Assembly (NCBI RefSeq): GCF_014633365.1
Contig: NC_068350.1
Location: 25,321,680-25,385,679 of the forward strand
Direction of reading: 5' to 3'
DNA length: 64,000 bases
From: Diospyros lotus
Taxonomy: Eukaryota; Streptophyta; Magnoliopsida; Ericales; Ebenaceae
Part shown: one piece after another, positions 48,406-61,343 of the stretch
How the letters are laid out: every line of letters begins with the position of its first letter
How positions within the stretch are numbered: position 1 is the stretch's first letter
Notes under the pieces: model-generated
The model's database searches: none
The model's input: the letters and a program-made list of their open reading frames with translations, nothing else
What the model was told of the DNA's origin: nothing
Translations under genes and position numbers: made by a program

Positions 48406-49836
48406 TGTAACACCCCAAATTCCCTGGGCGTCAAGTAGCTTAGGATTTTGGGAATATAATTTTTTTAACACACCACAACCACTGACATACAACATACAAT
48501 TCCCAAAAATTACAATTTCACCTTCTCATCCTATCAAACTTAATAACCAAATAGCTAAGACAAGTAATGTTATTACAAACGCGGAAGCCAGATCGAACCT
48601 GATATGGTTCATAATCATAATGTTTTATTTATCATATAGGAAATCGTTCAAGATGTTTACAAAATATGTTACATGGATATCATCTCTCATAAGTAATAAC
48701 TGAACGTCTCAAACATGATCGAAAACATACTAAGGTTTGCATAGGTTCTAAACATCAATTGAATTTCTCGTACATAATTAAAGACATACTAAAACATGCT
48801 ACATACAATAAGATAAGCTTATTTTGCTATTATCTCCTTTCCCTTAAAGTCGCTTGTTGAACCTGGAACGTTTGAATAGACAAAGTCCAATTAGAAGATG
48901 AATATTCTAGTGAGAACTCTAAAATAGTTTATATATATATGCATGGATAGGTATAAAATGTATGAGAAAACTAGGACTATTCTGAAGTGCCTTGTGAACA
49001 TGTTAGCCTTCTCCAATGAGAGCTTTCTCAATGGCGCATTCTAGTGCCTCTCTTGAGGTCCCTGATCATGTCACCTTGACCCAACCTCCTAGAACTCATT
49101 CAAACACCACATCTATTGTCCCTTAGCCTCACATGGTCTCCACCACGAGATCTTTCTCAATGGTGCATGCATAAGGCCTCTCAGGGGATGCCCAGACTTT
49201 TACCTTGGGGCAACAACAGATAGGTACAACAATATGGCCACACGAACTTCATGAATGCAACAATTGAAAACCAACAGATATATTTTCTAAGAAAACATTT
49301 CAGATATGCAACATAATTTCATATAAGATAAATAGGAGTTTGAGCATAGGAGCTTTACACAAAATAGGAGTATGAGTACCGGAGCCTCACCTTAAACTTA
49401 ATTCAGTAATTTATTGAAATTCGCGCTCAACCTTGATTCTCTTTCTAGGCTTTTAATGATTCTCAAATCTGATTCTCAACATACTCTAGCCATCGTATAC
49501 ATTCAAGGAATTCAATATTCAATCTTTCTCTATTCCTTCTCCAACTTCTCCAAATTGTGCCTCCTATTTATAGGCCTTTAAACTTGGCGACCAAGTATGT
49601 TATATTATATTATAATATTTCTTAATCATTTCAAATGTTTTCCAAATCTTCTAAGATATACTAATCATTCAAGATCTACCCAAATCTTTTAAAATCTTTT
49701 GAGATATTTTAATCATTTTAAGATTTTCTCAAATCTTCCATAATCATTGCAAATCTTCTAAAATCTTCTCCAATCATTCCAAATCTTCTAAGATTTTCTA
49801 CAATCATTCCAATGCTTAGTTAGTTCAGTTCGTTGC

Positions 49837-52406
49837 TATAACGCCCTGCTCCTACTTACGGGTGTTACTCGTGAACAATCACCCAAATTGTCCACCTGCC
49901 CGGCCTTTGGTGAAGGGTGGACCATGTTTCAAGACGAAACGCCCTAGGTGGGAACTAGACTCGTCCTTCCCTTCCCTGAACCCCAGGATTCACTAGCAGA
50001 ATTGGGCTTTGACCACACCATATTGGCTATAAAGAAAATCTCATTCAAACGCCCAATCGCCATTTTCTCAATTATTTTTAATTCTTTTCCCAATCAAGAA
50101 TTTTTACCGGGCTCCATAAATCACCATTTAAATCAATCCATTGATTGATTACCAATTTTGGAGGAAAAACTCATCATTTTCAATTTTTCAAAATTTCGGC
50201 ATTATTCCCAAAAATGCTCGAAATATCCTTTTATTTTGAAAATTCCTCCGAGGCCCAAAATCAATTAAGAAATGGCCTTTAATCCCCCCAAAAATCCAAA
50301 TTTTAAAAAAATCTGGACGACGGGGCCGGTTGGCACGCTCGTGGCCCGCGCGGGGCCCCGGTGGGCATTGGCCACGCAGGCATGCCGCGCGCGGCCGCCC
50401 ACACGCGCGGGGCTGCTGCTGGCTGTTTCCAAAATCTCTTTTTTTTTTTTCTTTCTTTGGGCCTTCCTAACCCAAACTTCCCAGAAAAATAATCACCCTT
50501 AATTTGCATCAAATCCTCCACTTTTCTCATTCCAAAGCCTCATTTCACAAACAAAACTCATCTTATTTTTATTTATTACAACATACCTCAACATATAAAA
50601 AATTTTCCCTCTCTTAGCTACCATACACAACATGGAAGCTTCATACACATGAAACCAAAATAAAATACAATTTATTTACATTACCAACTAAAATACATAG
50701 GCTACACAACTTTAGCCTTCTACACACATAGCCATTTCTCTCCCATTTTTCATCTTTTCCATTAGGCTTTCAACACCTACAAAGAGGTCCAACAAACCTC
50801 ATGAGCTTAAAAGCTCAGTAAGGGTGCATATGCAAAGTAAATACAAGCATAACAAGTCTATGTAATGGCAAATGCATGCAAGCATGGTTAGGTTATTCCA
50901 TCCTCACAACCCAACATGGTTTGAGGCATCAACCCACCACTTCTTTCCCACCCCCATGGCCATAGGTCTCATGTACAAGTAAAGCATGCAAAGAGATACA
51001 TAAAAATTTATGCAACCTACTTACAATGCAATGCAAGGCCTCTTCCACATAGGGTCATCCCTTACCTCATTCTTGAACCTTTAAATCTTTATTTCAAGAA
51101 AGCTTCCAACATCCTTTTCTCCCACCTAAAATGGCATTTCAACAAGCCACTTATTTTTTTTTTGCATACAAGCATACCAAAAAATAAAGAGAAGAAAGTA
51201 ACTTGCCTTTATTTCTTCATCATCTTCTTTCTTTCTTCACTTTTCCCTCCATGGAAGACTTCTTTTTCCTTCCTCTCACTTTCTTTCTCTCTTTGAAATG
51301 GCAAAAATTTGAGACAAGGGTTTACTTTCCCTTTAAATACTACTCTTGTCTTGAAATCTCCATTTCAAGACTTCATCTTAGCCTTTGATTTTCGATTGCT
51401 TTTTGAGAGAAAATCCCAACCATCCATCTCTTTGGATTAAATACATCTCTCTTGGAAGGAACACAATCCATGCCATTTCCTTTCTTTAAATTTCAACTAT
51501 TGGATTATTTTGCCTTTACAAGACTTAATCTCCACCCTTAAAAGGAAGCACAATCCATGTGCCTTTCAAAGAATTAATCTTAGCCCTCCAAAATTAGTCT
51601 TTAAATTAAATCATTAATATGTTGGCAATCCTTGCCAACTTTCAAGACTAAATGGTGGCCCTTAGATCATTTCCAATTCCAAGAATCAATCTCATCCTTC
51701 CAATTTTTCATTTTTTTCCCATTTAAATTAATGGGACTATTTTCACCCATCACATTTGAGAGACATAAAACATTTATTTCCCATTTAATAAATCCCACAA
51801 TTTTCCATCATTAATGGGAGACTAATTTCCCATTTTCCTTTGGATTTATTTAATTCTCCATAATCATAGTCTACATTAAATTTTTGAAGGACTAAACTAA
51901 TTTCTTTTGCATTTAATTTAATCTCTCCATTTATACTTGAACAAGACTTTGCCAAGTGTCACTCTAAGACACAAACTTGGCTTCTAAGCTTCCATCTCCA
52001 CCATCCATGTGGCATCACCACAATTATCCATCAAGTTAGGGAAAAATATAATTATTTTCATAAATAATAGAATATCCACCATTTTCCCAATATTCCATAA
52101 TTAAATTCCTCTATGGAATTAAATTCCAAAATTCTCAAAATACCCTTTGTGAATTTATTAATCCCATATATCTCTACATAAATACAAAATTGGGATTTAA
52201 TTCACTTACCCACCTAATTCCACATAGGAATTATTTTCAATTTACCAAAATACCCTTTTTATTAGACTTCACTATCCAAATTACCAAAATACCCCTCTCT
52301 CATAGGGCACCATCATTCTCAAAATCTTTCACATTCCCAAGAGAATTTTTGGAACTTTCTCACTTCCATTCTCATTCTCTTAACACCGGTTACACCGAGT
52401 GTTACA
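49837..52406 (-). mobile_element. Solo LTR D2
   Basis: The reverse complement of D1 type: plus edges TATAACGCCCTGCTCC (expected TGTAACG) and CACCGAGTGTTACA. Perfect TSDs GTTGC lie at 49832-49836 and 52407-52411. It is 2570 bp. The phrase TACTTACGGGTGTTACTCGT at 49852-49871 mirrors the D1 end near 22035-22055. A GC-rich island lies at 50320-50430. No coding domains were seen. Confidence 0.87.
50320..50430. repeat. GC-rich island in LTR D2
   Basis: GGCCCGCGCGGGGCCCCGG and CCGCGCGCGGCCGCCC words lie within an AT-rich LTR, at the position equivalent to the D1 island. The word content differs between the two copies. Confidence 0.7.
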
Positions 52407-52701
52407 GTTGCTCCAATAGTCTAGTTATGAGATTTCAAGAATTACACCTTGGCCTGAACGTTCTGGGTAATTGCACTTAGACCCCTTGTGACTTGGTACT
52501 CAAGCTATCCAAATTTTTTTTTTATCCCCCTAGAGAAAGGGTTAATTACACTAATACCCCAAGTTTTTAGATAAATTACACTTTTATCCAAACTTCAATA
52601 TTTACGATTTTGTCCCAAACTCAGAAACTGAACTTTTGTCTTAAGACATCCACAATCCCTTGAAATGTCCTATATTTCTCAAGTAAATCTCGGGTATTAC
52701 A

Positions 52702-53716
52702 TCAACTCCTTGACATCAATCGAACACTTTGACCTACTAAAAGGATCTCCCCATCTCCCTAAAGCATCTTGAAAGATCTGAAGCATTCTCTAGTCAACAT
52801 CAGGACAATCCTAATGGCAATGAAGTTTATAATTTGGATGAACCTATTAAGGCTTTTCGATTACTGTGCACTTTAATCCTTCTATTGACCAACATCTCGA
52901 CCGAGTGAGAGTCATGGATTGATTAAACTCACAGGACTCAATATCTATGCTAGATCCAGTATGGTGTGATTATGATAGCATCTCGAAACTCTTTTCTACA
53001 TCAAAAACTCCTTTTCGATTTAGCCTACCATGATTAGGGGTTTTCCAACCACAACCAACTGAGACCACATATGATGTTCACCTCCATCTGATAGAGAACA
53101 ATGGATCCCTTCAATGAGCATCTGCCTCCATCACCACTGCACAGAGACCACACAAAGAGCATCCCCACCTCTCACATCGGATGGTTCCGCTCAACGAAAA
53201 ATCCCAGACACTAGTGCACAAGACAACTTTGGTTCTTTCGGTTAAAGGTCTAGATACACAATCGAGAATCAGTAATAGATCATTAATTGTGACAGCCATG
53301 TGATTTGTTACAAACTTCACATTCGGTAGATGTTCAACTAATACCTACCCACATGTCTACTATATGCATCTCATGCAATATGGCATGTGACTCATTATCT
53401 ATTATCATTAACATCTCATGTTAATTAATGGTAGTAGCCCATGTGCTAGTGTATAATTGATAAATCATTTTCACTTTTTGATAAATTTGAGAACTAGAAA
53501 TACCTTTAACAAATCATGAACTAAAGATTTTTGTCACATATTCTTAACACTTAAGAATAAGATATCTACTAGAAAATCTAGGGGCTCATTCATAAGAAAA
53601 ACATGAGAGTATGAATGAAGATATGTTCTTTTATTAATGAACAAGATTAAATCATTAGTGTCGTTTACATGCATATGACGAGATGTAAATCTAGCATTTA
53701 GGAGCTAACACCAACA
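52702..53716 (-). mobile_element. Copia-like LTR, proximal part
   Basis: On the minus strand, AAGTGGGAGTT (a polypurine tract, 53729-53717) is followed directly by TGTTGGTGTTAGCTCC, the classic junction between the internal region and the 3' LTR of plant copia elements. The LTR continues leftward and is split by A6. Plus-strand frames in it are not genes. Confidence 0.6.
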
Positions 53717-54945
53717 AACTCCCACTTGCATTAATGCTAATTTATAAGAAATCACAGCATCGTCACATGGTATCTGATACCCATCTTCTAAAGATGGCAA
53801 TGTAGTTGTGCCTATGTTAAAGCTTTAGTTAGTAGGTCCCCAACATTCTCCAATGACGCTACCTTTGCAGCTGCACATCTCCATGTGCTACAATTTCTTA
53901 AATGAGATGGAAACGACGCTCAATGTGTTTGGACTTTTGGTGAGACTTGGATTCCTTGGCTTGTATTGTTGTTGCAATACAAATACATTGGGTTGCCTCT
54001 CGACCCATATCTCATATGGTATACTCTCAACAAATTTTCTTAGAGCCCCATTATAGAGATAAATTGCGGTGGATAAGGCATAAACCTATAGTGATAATGG
54101 CAGATCGACAAAGGTGATCAATGATCGCACCATGTCTAGCAAGGTGCAGTTTGTTCTCTCAGAAACGCCATTCAACTGTGGAGTCGCAGGAGGAGTTAAC
54201 TGGGATATAACGCCGTTGGCCTTAAACTAGTCATTGAACTCCATACTCATGTATTCCCCACCTTGATCTGATTGAAGTATTTTAATACTCTTTTTAGTTT
54301 GATTTTCTACTTTAGACTTAAACTCTTTAAACTTTTCAAAAGCTTCAGACTTATACTTCATCAAGTACACATAACCATATCGTGACAAATCATCAATAAA
54401 GGTTATGAAGTAATTATAACCACCTCTTGCCATGACAGAGAATGACCGACCAACATTTGTGTGAATTAACCCTAACAATTCACCAGCTCTCTCACTTTGT
54501 CCAACAAAGGGTGACTTAGCCATTTTTTCGAGAAGATAGGATTCAAAAGTTGGCCCCGATTCAAAATCCAGTTGATTAGTTAATCCTCTTTTGGCCAATT
54601 CGCTAATCCTTCTCTCATTTATATGGCCTAGTCTAGGATGACACAATTGTTTAAGGTCAACACCATCACCGTGAGAACACTTCTCGTTGCTTGTGGATAC
54701 CATTTACAATCCTCTTTATAACACTTTCATGCAATTCTAATATGTAAAGACAACTTACCATGATGCCCATGCCAACAACCTCATTACGATAATAAATGTG
54801 GCATACATTATTAGCAAAAGAAATTTCATAACCATCTTTTACAAGTCTAGGAATGGACACTACATTTCGAAATGCATTAGGTAAACTTGCTGAAGCCTAT
54901 GGATAGTTCTATCAATTTCCAAGTCAAATTTCAATTCACCTTTAT
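53717..54945 (-). pseudogene. Ty1/copia pol fragment: GAG-pre-integrase and integrase
   Basis: Minus-strand reading. The GAG-pre-integrase motif is CHPRLGHINERRISELAKRG (54640-54580), with the usual Trp before HxRLGH replaced. The integrase core follows: FITFIDDLSRYGYVYLMKYK with the first catalytic Asp, then KILQSDQGGEYMSMEF with the second. A stop follows EFND, and the same frame then continues NGVISQLTPPATPQLNGVSE with the catalytic Glu, and RTNCTLLDMVRSL (54230-54080). Similarity fades near 53900. No reverse transcriptase or RNase H is present before the polypurine tract at 53729, so a large internal deletion is inferred. Upstream, 54860-54666 is the poorly conserved segment before the zinc-binding region. 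It is not functional. Confidence 0.85.
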
Positions 54946-55045
54946 GAGACGATCTGGTCATAAACCTAAAAACACATAAGGCTCACAAACAAACAAACAA
55001 AAGAAAAAAGAATTCACTAAAAAATAAAAAGAATAAATCTACTTG

Positions 55046-55076
55046 ACGCCAATCCTCGGCAACGGCGCCAAAAATT
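55046..55076 (-). other. Primer binding site, tRNA-Asp type
   Basis: On the minus strand, directly after the LTR end CACCCATCA, the sequence reads AATTTTTGGCGCCGTTGCCG followed by AGGATTGG. TGGCGCCGTTGCCG is the canonical tRNA-Asp site of Athila/Tat-type gypsy elements. Only about 130 bases of internal sequence remain before the copia fragment. Confidence 0.85.
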
Positions 55077-56613
55077 TGATGGGTGTCGAATCCAACAAAT
55101 AATAAATTCTTTCTGTTAAAAATATAAATTGTGATAGTGATGAGCAAGGTCGTATCCACAGGGATTGGTTAGATCTATTCCTTTGAAAACTAAAAATAAA
55201 TAGAAGAAACAATTGGGGGGTTTTGAATTTTGAAATTTAAATAATTAAAAATAGAATATTCTAAATTAATAAGGCAAATCAGAATGTAAAAAGATTAAAG
55301 TAATCAATAGAAACGCTTTCGGTAGAAGGGATTTATCCACCAATGGTTATGATACTGATCATTGATGCCAAAGTCACTAATTTTGCTTGAATACTTGACC
55401 TTAGAAAGAACAACAAGCTATGTTCATTCAATGTTTCCCTTACTTCTTAGTTAATTAAAACAAGCTCTTCAATTAACCCTTACCTTCAAACAACCCTAGA
55501 ACAAGCTCTCTAGAATTTAATTCAAAGGCAGCATTAAACTTTGTGGAAATAAGACCAAATCTAAACAATAAACACACAAGCTCGATTTATTTAATTCAGC
55601 ACATGTTCTCCGAGGAATTGAAAGAAAACTTGTTCCTAATCATCAACCCTAGTTGCTACTTATGCAAGAAATACCAAACAATTACGGATTTGGTATTCAA
55701 GCTAGCAATTAATCATGCGTCAAGAATTGAATAGCGGCCGTCTATGCAATCAAAACACACAATCATAAATATTAAAATCAGAAGATACATGAATATTTAA
55801 GAGAAAATCAGATTGCAAATAAACTCAAAAAGATCTCACAGTGTTCTTTATCATGGCTTCAAAATATCCTTCTATCGAAAAACCAAAGTTTAGGCACACA
55901 TAATGAGAGAAAGAACACAAAAAGAAGAGAAAATATGAAAAGGATGCTTCTTTCTCCTCTTGTATGTGCTTCTCTGCCTCTTTTACTTCCTGGATATCCC
56001 CCTTTCTCAAGCTTTGATCAAGACTTTAAATATCCCCCAACAAAGAATCCAAATTAGCAAAGGAATTAGGGCTCCTAGACTCCCATAAATTACAAGCCCA
56101 TTTTGGGTTGGAGAAAGAGTGTTTTGGGAATTTGGCCCTATTAAGAATTGTAGTTCAGAATGTGTAGATGAATTTAGGCTTTTGAATAACTCGATTTGGA
56201 CGTCTAAAACTCAAGTTATGGACTTTTAAAGATTGAGTGTTCGTGTAGAATTCTAATTCGATTAGGATTTGGCCCAACTTTTTGGCCCTAATGTTGAAGC
56301 AATGTTTGGAGGCCCAAACGAGCTCGGATTTTGACAAATCATATCATTATGGAAAGCCCAAGAAGTCCTCTACAAAATCTATAAAGACCTCATTCATGTT
56401 CTTGAACTATAACATGCTCAAAAATCTATAAGAATCCCAAAGGTCAAAATATTAAAAAGCTAAAATTTTCTAAGTAAAAGCCTAATTTATTCTAACCTAT
56501 CCAAAATTGCCTTAACCATAAAAATAAGTATAAATCAACATGATAAGGCATAAATCTCACCCAAGAGACCATATGTAAGGGAAATAAATATATGAAAATA
56601 AATAAACCCGACA
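55077..56613 (-). mobile_element. Ty3/gypsy LTR with tRNA-Asp primer site (minus)
   Basis: In plus orientation it runs from TGATGGGTGTCGAATCC to AATAAACCCGACA (right edge inferred). On the minus strand it ends GGATTCGACACCCATCA directly before the primer site, so it is a 5' LTR. GTCGTATCCACAGGGATTGG near 55150-55170 is a phrase widespread in plant gypsy LTRs. The start TGTCGGGTTTATTTATT is plausible but no TSD was confirmed. No genes are inside. Confidence 0.65.
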
Positions 56614-58163
56614 CCGTACAGGTGTATCTCAAAATTGGCACCGTAACTCATGTAGATGCAACAAATAAGGAATGGCGTAGTAGACTGTACTGGATACAAA
56701 GCCCCTATAAGCCCAGTATCCCACCACGTCTCACCCAACTAGTAAAACACACGCCAAATACAAATGCTTATGCTTAATGACTAGTAAATAAATATCATGG
56801 TCGTGACATGCACTCAAGTCACATGAAACCCCCAATGCATATCTCAAGGCCCTGCGTGCATATGAAATGACAATATACTTGAAATAAAAGAAACATATAC
56901 AAATACGCTTAGCCACAGCAACCTCTACAAGAACCTAACTGCAGCAACCTAGCTTCATTCCGATAATAAATAGAAGGAAGGACCGAACCCTTCAAAGCTC
57001 ACAAGAATGAAATACTCAAATGTTTTCCAAAGGGATTGTATTCTATACCAAAACTAAGCCTATCGAGTTTATTTTATAACGCTTCAAACTGTTCCTAAAT
57101 CGAACATCTACACAAAAAGTTATGGCCAAAATAGTATAGGATGTGTAGTATAGAGTCAACTTACGATTAGTCGACTAATGAGAGGATTAGTTGACTATTG
57201 AAAGGATTAGTTGACTGGGCTGAGAGCTAATCTTTCGAAGGTCGACTAACCCACTACATAGTCGACTAATGACCAAAAATAGTCGACTAATGAACCCAAA
57301 AACGCACAGACATGATCGGGAACACCCCAAAATCATCCCAACTCTTGCAATACCCCATCAAACTCAAATCACTTCAATTTCCCTCATCTCATAGGGTGCA
57401 ACAACCTCTATTTCACAACCCAAATGGAATTAACAGAATAAATTTGAGGAGATGAGAGATTTACAAAGATTTTGACATAAGTTTCTACACAACCATCTTT
57501 TGGGAAAAACCATGAGATCTTTCATGACTAAAACCACCATGTCTCAAGTTTCATGCCTTAAAGAAGGGAGACGAGAGAGGAACTTGCAAAAAATAAACTA
57601 AAAGTACAAGGAGAACTTGCAAGGGATTAAGAACTTGCCTTGACTAGCTTCACCTTTGCTACTTGCTTGAGGAAAATTACCACAAGGAAGAAGTCTCCCA
57701 ACCACCACCAAAACAAGGGAAAATCCATGCAAAGAAGAAGAACAAAAAGAAGATGGAAATGGGTTCTCGGGCAAGAAGAGGAAGGAGAAAAGGGAAAGTT
57801 AACTCCTTAGACAAATGACCATTTCTCCCTTTATACAAACACACAAGCCTCAATCATTCATGCCCATTCTAAACATTTTCCACTCATTTAAGTTTTCTTT
57901 TAAATTTAAATCTTCCTCTTATAAATGGGCTCAAACCTAAACCCACTAATCCTTCACATGTAATTTAAGACCAACTCACTTAATTAAGCCCAACATCTCA
58001 CAAAACCCAAAGGCTTATTTTCAACTTAGCCCATACCTAACTTCATTAAACCCTCAATCCATTTTATTTAATTTCTATGTAATGTCGTTATATATATATA
58101 TATATATACACCAAAATGAAATAGTAATCAATAATGGCATAAACCCAATAACGGGTCGTTAGA
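56614..58163 (-). mobile_element. LTR C5 (C family), minus orientation
   Basis: The right end reads AACGGGTCGTTAGA, the reverse complement of TCTAACGACCCGTT (expected TGTAACGACCCGTT). On the minus strand it is collinear with C3: TATA-like GTATAAAGG near 57835, CT-rich leader, then an island of AGTCGACTAA words at 57300-57165, then TTTTGGCCATAACTTTTTG. The left boundary with the gypsy LTR is not resolved. No coding sequence is seen. Confidence 0.62.
57165..57300. repeat. Copy-specific word island AGTCGACTAA in LTR C5
   Basis: About six variants of TTAGTCGACTAATG occur (GATTAGTCGACTAATGAG, TAGTTGACTATTG, GGTCGACTAACCC, ATAGTCGACTAATGACC). It is the same word and place as in C3. Confidence 0.75.
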
Positions 58164-58867
58164 CTCCCATTGTGTCAAACATGCTACTTCGGTAATCATC
58201 ATGATCCTATCACCAGTCCTCTACCTTGGTCCCTAGGCTCAGGTCTGCTATTACAGGCCATGCACCCATGGTGTTATCGTCATGCTAGAGCCTCTTGTCC
58301 CATCTTTGAGAGTTGTCCTTACCTCTGGTACTTCTTTCAGTACCAACCCAAATCTCCAAATCTCATGGTGCGTATGACAACCAGTCTTGATTTCATGTTC
58401 ACCAACATTATCCTCAAATGTTCCTTATGCATCTCCCTATTCAAGGAGTATACCAATATATCATCAATTCAGGGATCCTCATCTCAATATCCCTATCATT
58501 AAAATCAATTTTCAGAATCCTCAAATTATATTCTCAAAACACTTATTGAACAATCCTACGTTTCCTATTTTTTGACCATTCCCTAGGATCCTCAATCTAT
58601 ACCAAATCATTCTTACACTCGAACCTCGATGATTCATACCATCTGTTCGCAAACCTAACTTGATAGCTAGGTTATGTCACGTTAGACTAACCATCCATGA
58701 CCCGATCATTCTAGAATTTTCAAAATCCTCAAGTGGAGATCCCCCTAAGTCTCCACTTGGGGTATCTAACTTAGCTTCACTCTGATACCAACTGTATCAA
58801 AGCCCTTTTAAGTCTCCAAGTTAAACTTTTTCTAAGTCTCCAAATAAATTTTTTCTCTGATACCACC
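58164..58867 (-). mobile_element. 5' internal region of Tekay-like element A7
   Basis: This lies between C5 and the LTR at 58868. On the minus strand, TGGTATCAGAG occurs twice (58865-58855 and 58790-58780); it is the tRNA-iMet primer site expected just after a 5' LTR. The 75-base spacing suggests a small duplication of the LTR-primer junction. No gag domain was recognised further in. Confidence 0.55.
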
Positions 58868-59469
58868 AGTAACACCCCACTTTTCCAAGGCGTGTCACTA
58901 TGCTGGGATTTAACACATAAACACCCACAATACATCCCTTAACATCTCAAGTATCGTATTTCAAAGAAAATCCCCAACATATCATTTCAAATGCGAAAGC
59001 ATGAATCGTAACCTAAAGGATATCATAATTTCATAACAACATTAAACGAACAACACTGTTCTCAACAGCTAACATATTACAATATCCAGAAAGCAAGAAA
59101 ACATGAAAATCTACTTCAGACTTAAGGAATCTCATCTATTGAAACCAAACTATGCTTCAGTCAACACCTATAATACCCCGCTTTTCCAAGGCGTGTCACT
59201 ATGCTAGGATTCAACACATAAACACCCACAATACATCCCTTAACATCTCAAGTATCGTATTTCAAAGAAAATCCCCCAACATATCATTTTAAATGCGGAA
59301 GTAAGAATCGCAACCTAAAGGATATCATAATTTGATAACAACATCAAATGAAGAACACTGTTCTCAATAGCTAAGATATTACAATATCCAGAAAGCAAGA
59401 CAACATGAAAATCCACTTCAAACTTAAGGAATCTCATCTATTAAAACCAAACTATGCTTTAGCCATTCC
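58868..59469. repeat. Two-copy tandem duplication, 301-bp unit
   Basis: 58868-59168 and 59169-59469 both begin with the LTR edge and run CTTTTCCAAGGCGTGTCACT ... CCAGAAAGCAAGA ... ACCAAACTATGCTT with few differences. The second unit continues into the rest of the LTR. Confidence 0.85.
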
Positions 59470-61343
59470 TTTCCCTTTTCTACAGCTCTGTTCACTTGGA
59501 ACATGGAATATTCTAGTGTCTCGCCTGAGATGTTGAATATCCCATGGATAAAGTCCAATTAGAAGATGAACCTTCTAGTGAGGGTTTAAAAACTTTTTCA
59601 TGATGAATGATACAAAGACATGAGCAAACAGACACCCTAGTGTAGCTTTCACCAGCATTCTAGCCCCGGCATGGAACCCTAAGCAGTCACCTCAGCAACA
59701 CCCATGGGGAAATCCATCCCCAGCATGGGAGACTCCTATAGTATCCGGTAACACCCTTGGGAAAATGCAACTACACTATTAGAGCAACATCCCACCCCAA
59801 CACAAGTAACGATATGCCAATAATATCATGTCAAGTGAAATATGACAAATACCAATGCATCCAATAATAACATGCACAATATTTCAAAATAAACGTGCAT
59901 AGAGATATGCATATAAAACACATGGGTTTTAAGTTAAAACCACTCACCTTGAACGTAACTAAGAGCACCTCGAATCTCATGCCCAACCTCAATTTTCATG
60001 CCAACCCTCAAATAATCGTACTATTACTCAACCTCAAGCCTCAACAATCCCTAAACATCATATTTATTCAAAGGAACATCAATATCTATTTTTTCATAAT
60101 TTTCTCTTATTTTCTCTCTATTTTCCCTCAATAATTCCAAAATAAATACCTCCTCAAGTATTTTCCCAAATTTTTTGCCACCATAATTCATAAAATAATT
60201 TCAGAAAAGTGTTAAAATTAATTTCAAGAATATACCTCATCCCACGCGCCCTCACATACCTTTGTGTGGCCTGTGCATGAGCTGCCCACGTGTTCCTCAT
60301 GCACCAATCTACCATCATCTTCTCCAATGAGCCTCTCGCCACTGGTGACTATTTTTGGCCTATTTGATTGGATTTTCTTCTTTCTTCTTGGCATACTAGA
60401 TCTTCCGAAATCCTTGAATCGAAACAACCGATCGATCACCCTCTTTTTGGCCATTTAAACCTCGACTTTGACAACTCAGGATTATTCGACCAAGCCTTAT
60501 ATCACCCTCTAAACATCTCAAAAACCCTCCAAAATTTCTAGAAATGATCCCCAATACCTCTAGAGAAAATCCCTCTATCAAAATCTCACAAATTATCCCA
60601 GACACACCGATTGGATGGCTTAAATTTTTTAAGAAACCCTCGGCCATCTCCAACTATTTATAGCCATTTCTAACCGTTTCTATGGAAAATCACCAGCCAG
60701 GCATGGTCCCCAAACTTCAGCCTGGCCATCATGGCCCTAGGCGGTTGCCACTGGTTGAGATATCGCCTTCCCCAATGGTGGCAGTGTAGTCGGTCGGCCA
60801 TGGCAGGTTTCACTCCGTAGGTTCTGGAAATTATACTTCCACCCCCAAGCTTATTCTAAATGCCATTTCGACCCCTTTCCATGAAGCCCCTAAGTTTTCC
60901 AATAATTCCATTAAGACCCATAAGTTCTAAACTTCTCATTTAACCCCCAAAGATTCATAAAAAACATATTTTCGACCTCCATCGAGCAAGATTAATAATT
61001 TGCACTTAGGTTCAAATGTATGTTTTGACCGTGAATCCTTTTGTTTCATCCTACAACCATTTCAGGGTTGTTTTGGTTACAAAATCAAAGTCTTCTCAAC
61101 TTTCTGTTGATCTTTCAAAAGTCTCTTATGACCACTCGATTTTTCAGGCCGAATCGTAGCTGTACCGAAAACCATCTCTGATCCAATTTCTTTCGATGCC
61201 ATGCATCTCATCTCGAGATGCCCATCAATCCAATATCTTTTTCTTTTGACATCTAAGCTTCAGGGCAATCCCTTCAGTTGATTCGGTTACTAACCATTCC
61301 AAGAAGTTACACTTACATTCTCCACAAATTCCCGGGTATTACA
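58868..61343 (-). mobile_element. 5' LTR of Tekay-like element A7 with a 301-bp tandem duplication
   Basis: In plus orientation it starts AGTAACACCCCACTTTTCC (expected TGTAAC) and ends TTCCCGGGTATTACA. On the minus strand it begins TGTAATACCCGGG and ends at the primer site, which fixes the orientation of family A. The family boxes AAATGCGAAAGCATGAATCG and AAATGCGGAAGTAAGAATCG appear twice because 58868-59168 and 59169-59469 are tandem copies. It is about 2.48 kb. The 3' LTR is not in the window. Short frames here (for example 60154-60653) have no support. Confidence 0.75.

Larger units (their letters stand above)
48406..52701 (-). mobile_element. Solo LTR A6, interrupted by D2
   Basis: Plus-strand edges are TGTAACACCCCAAATTCC and TCTCGGGTATTACA. 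Perfect TSDs TCAAC lie at 48401-48405 and 52702-52706. Without D2 it is about 1.72 kb. It carries the family box AACGCGGAAGCCAGATCGAA. A minus-strand TATA box (CTATAAATAGG) lies around 49576-49564. Confidence 0.87.

Noticed and set aside
56079..56090. TAGACTCCCAT shared by the gypsy LTR and the C5 right flank, as a TSD pair
   Set aside because: The sequence after the left copy does not start with TG or resemble a C-family LTR end, so it is probably chance.
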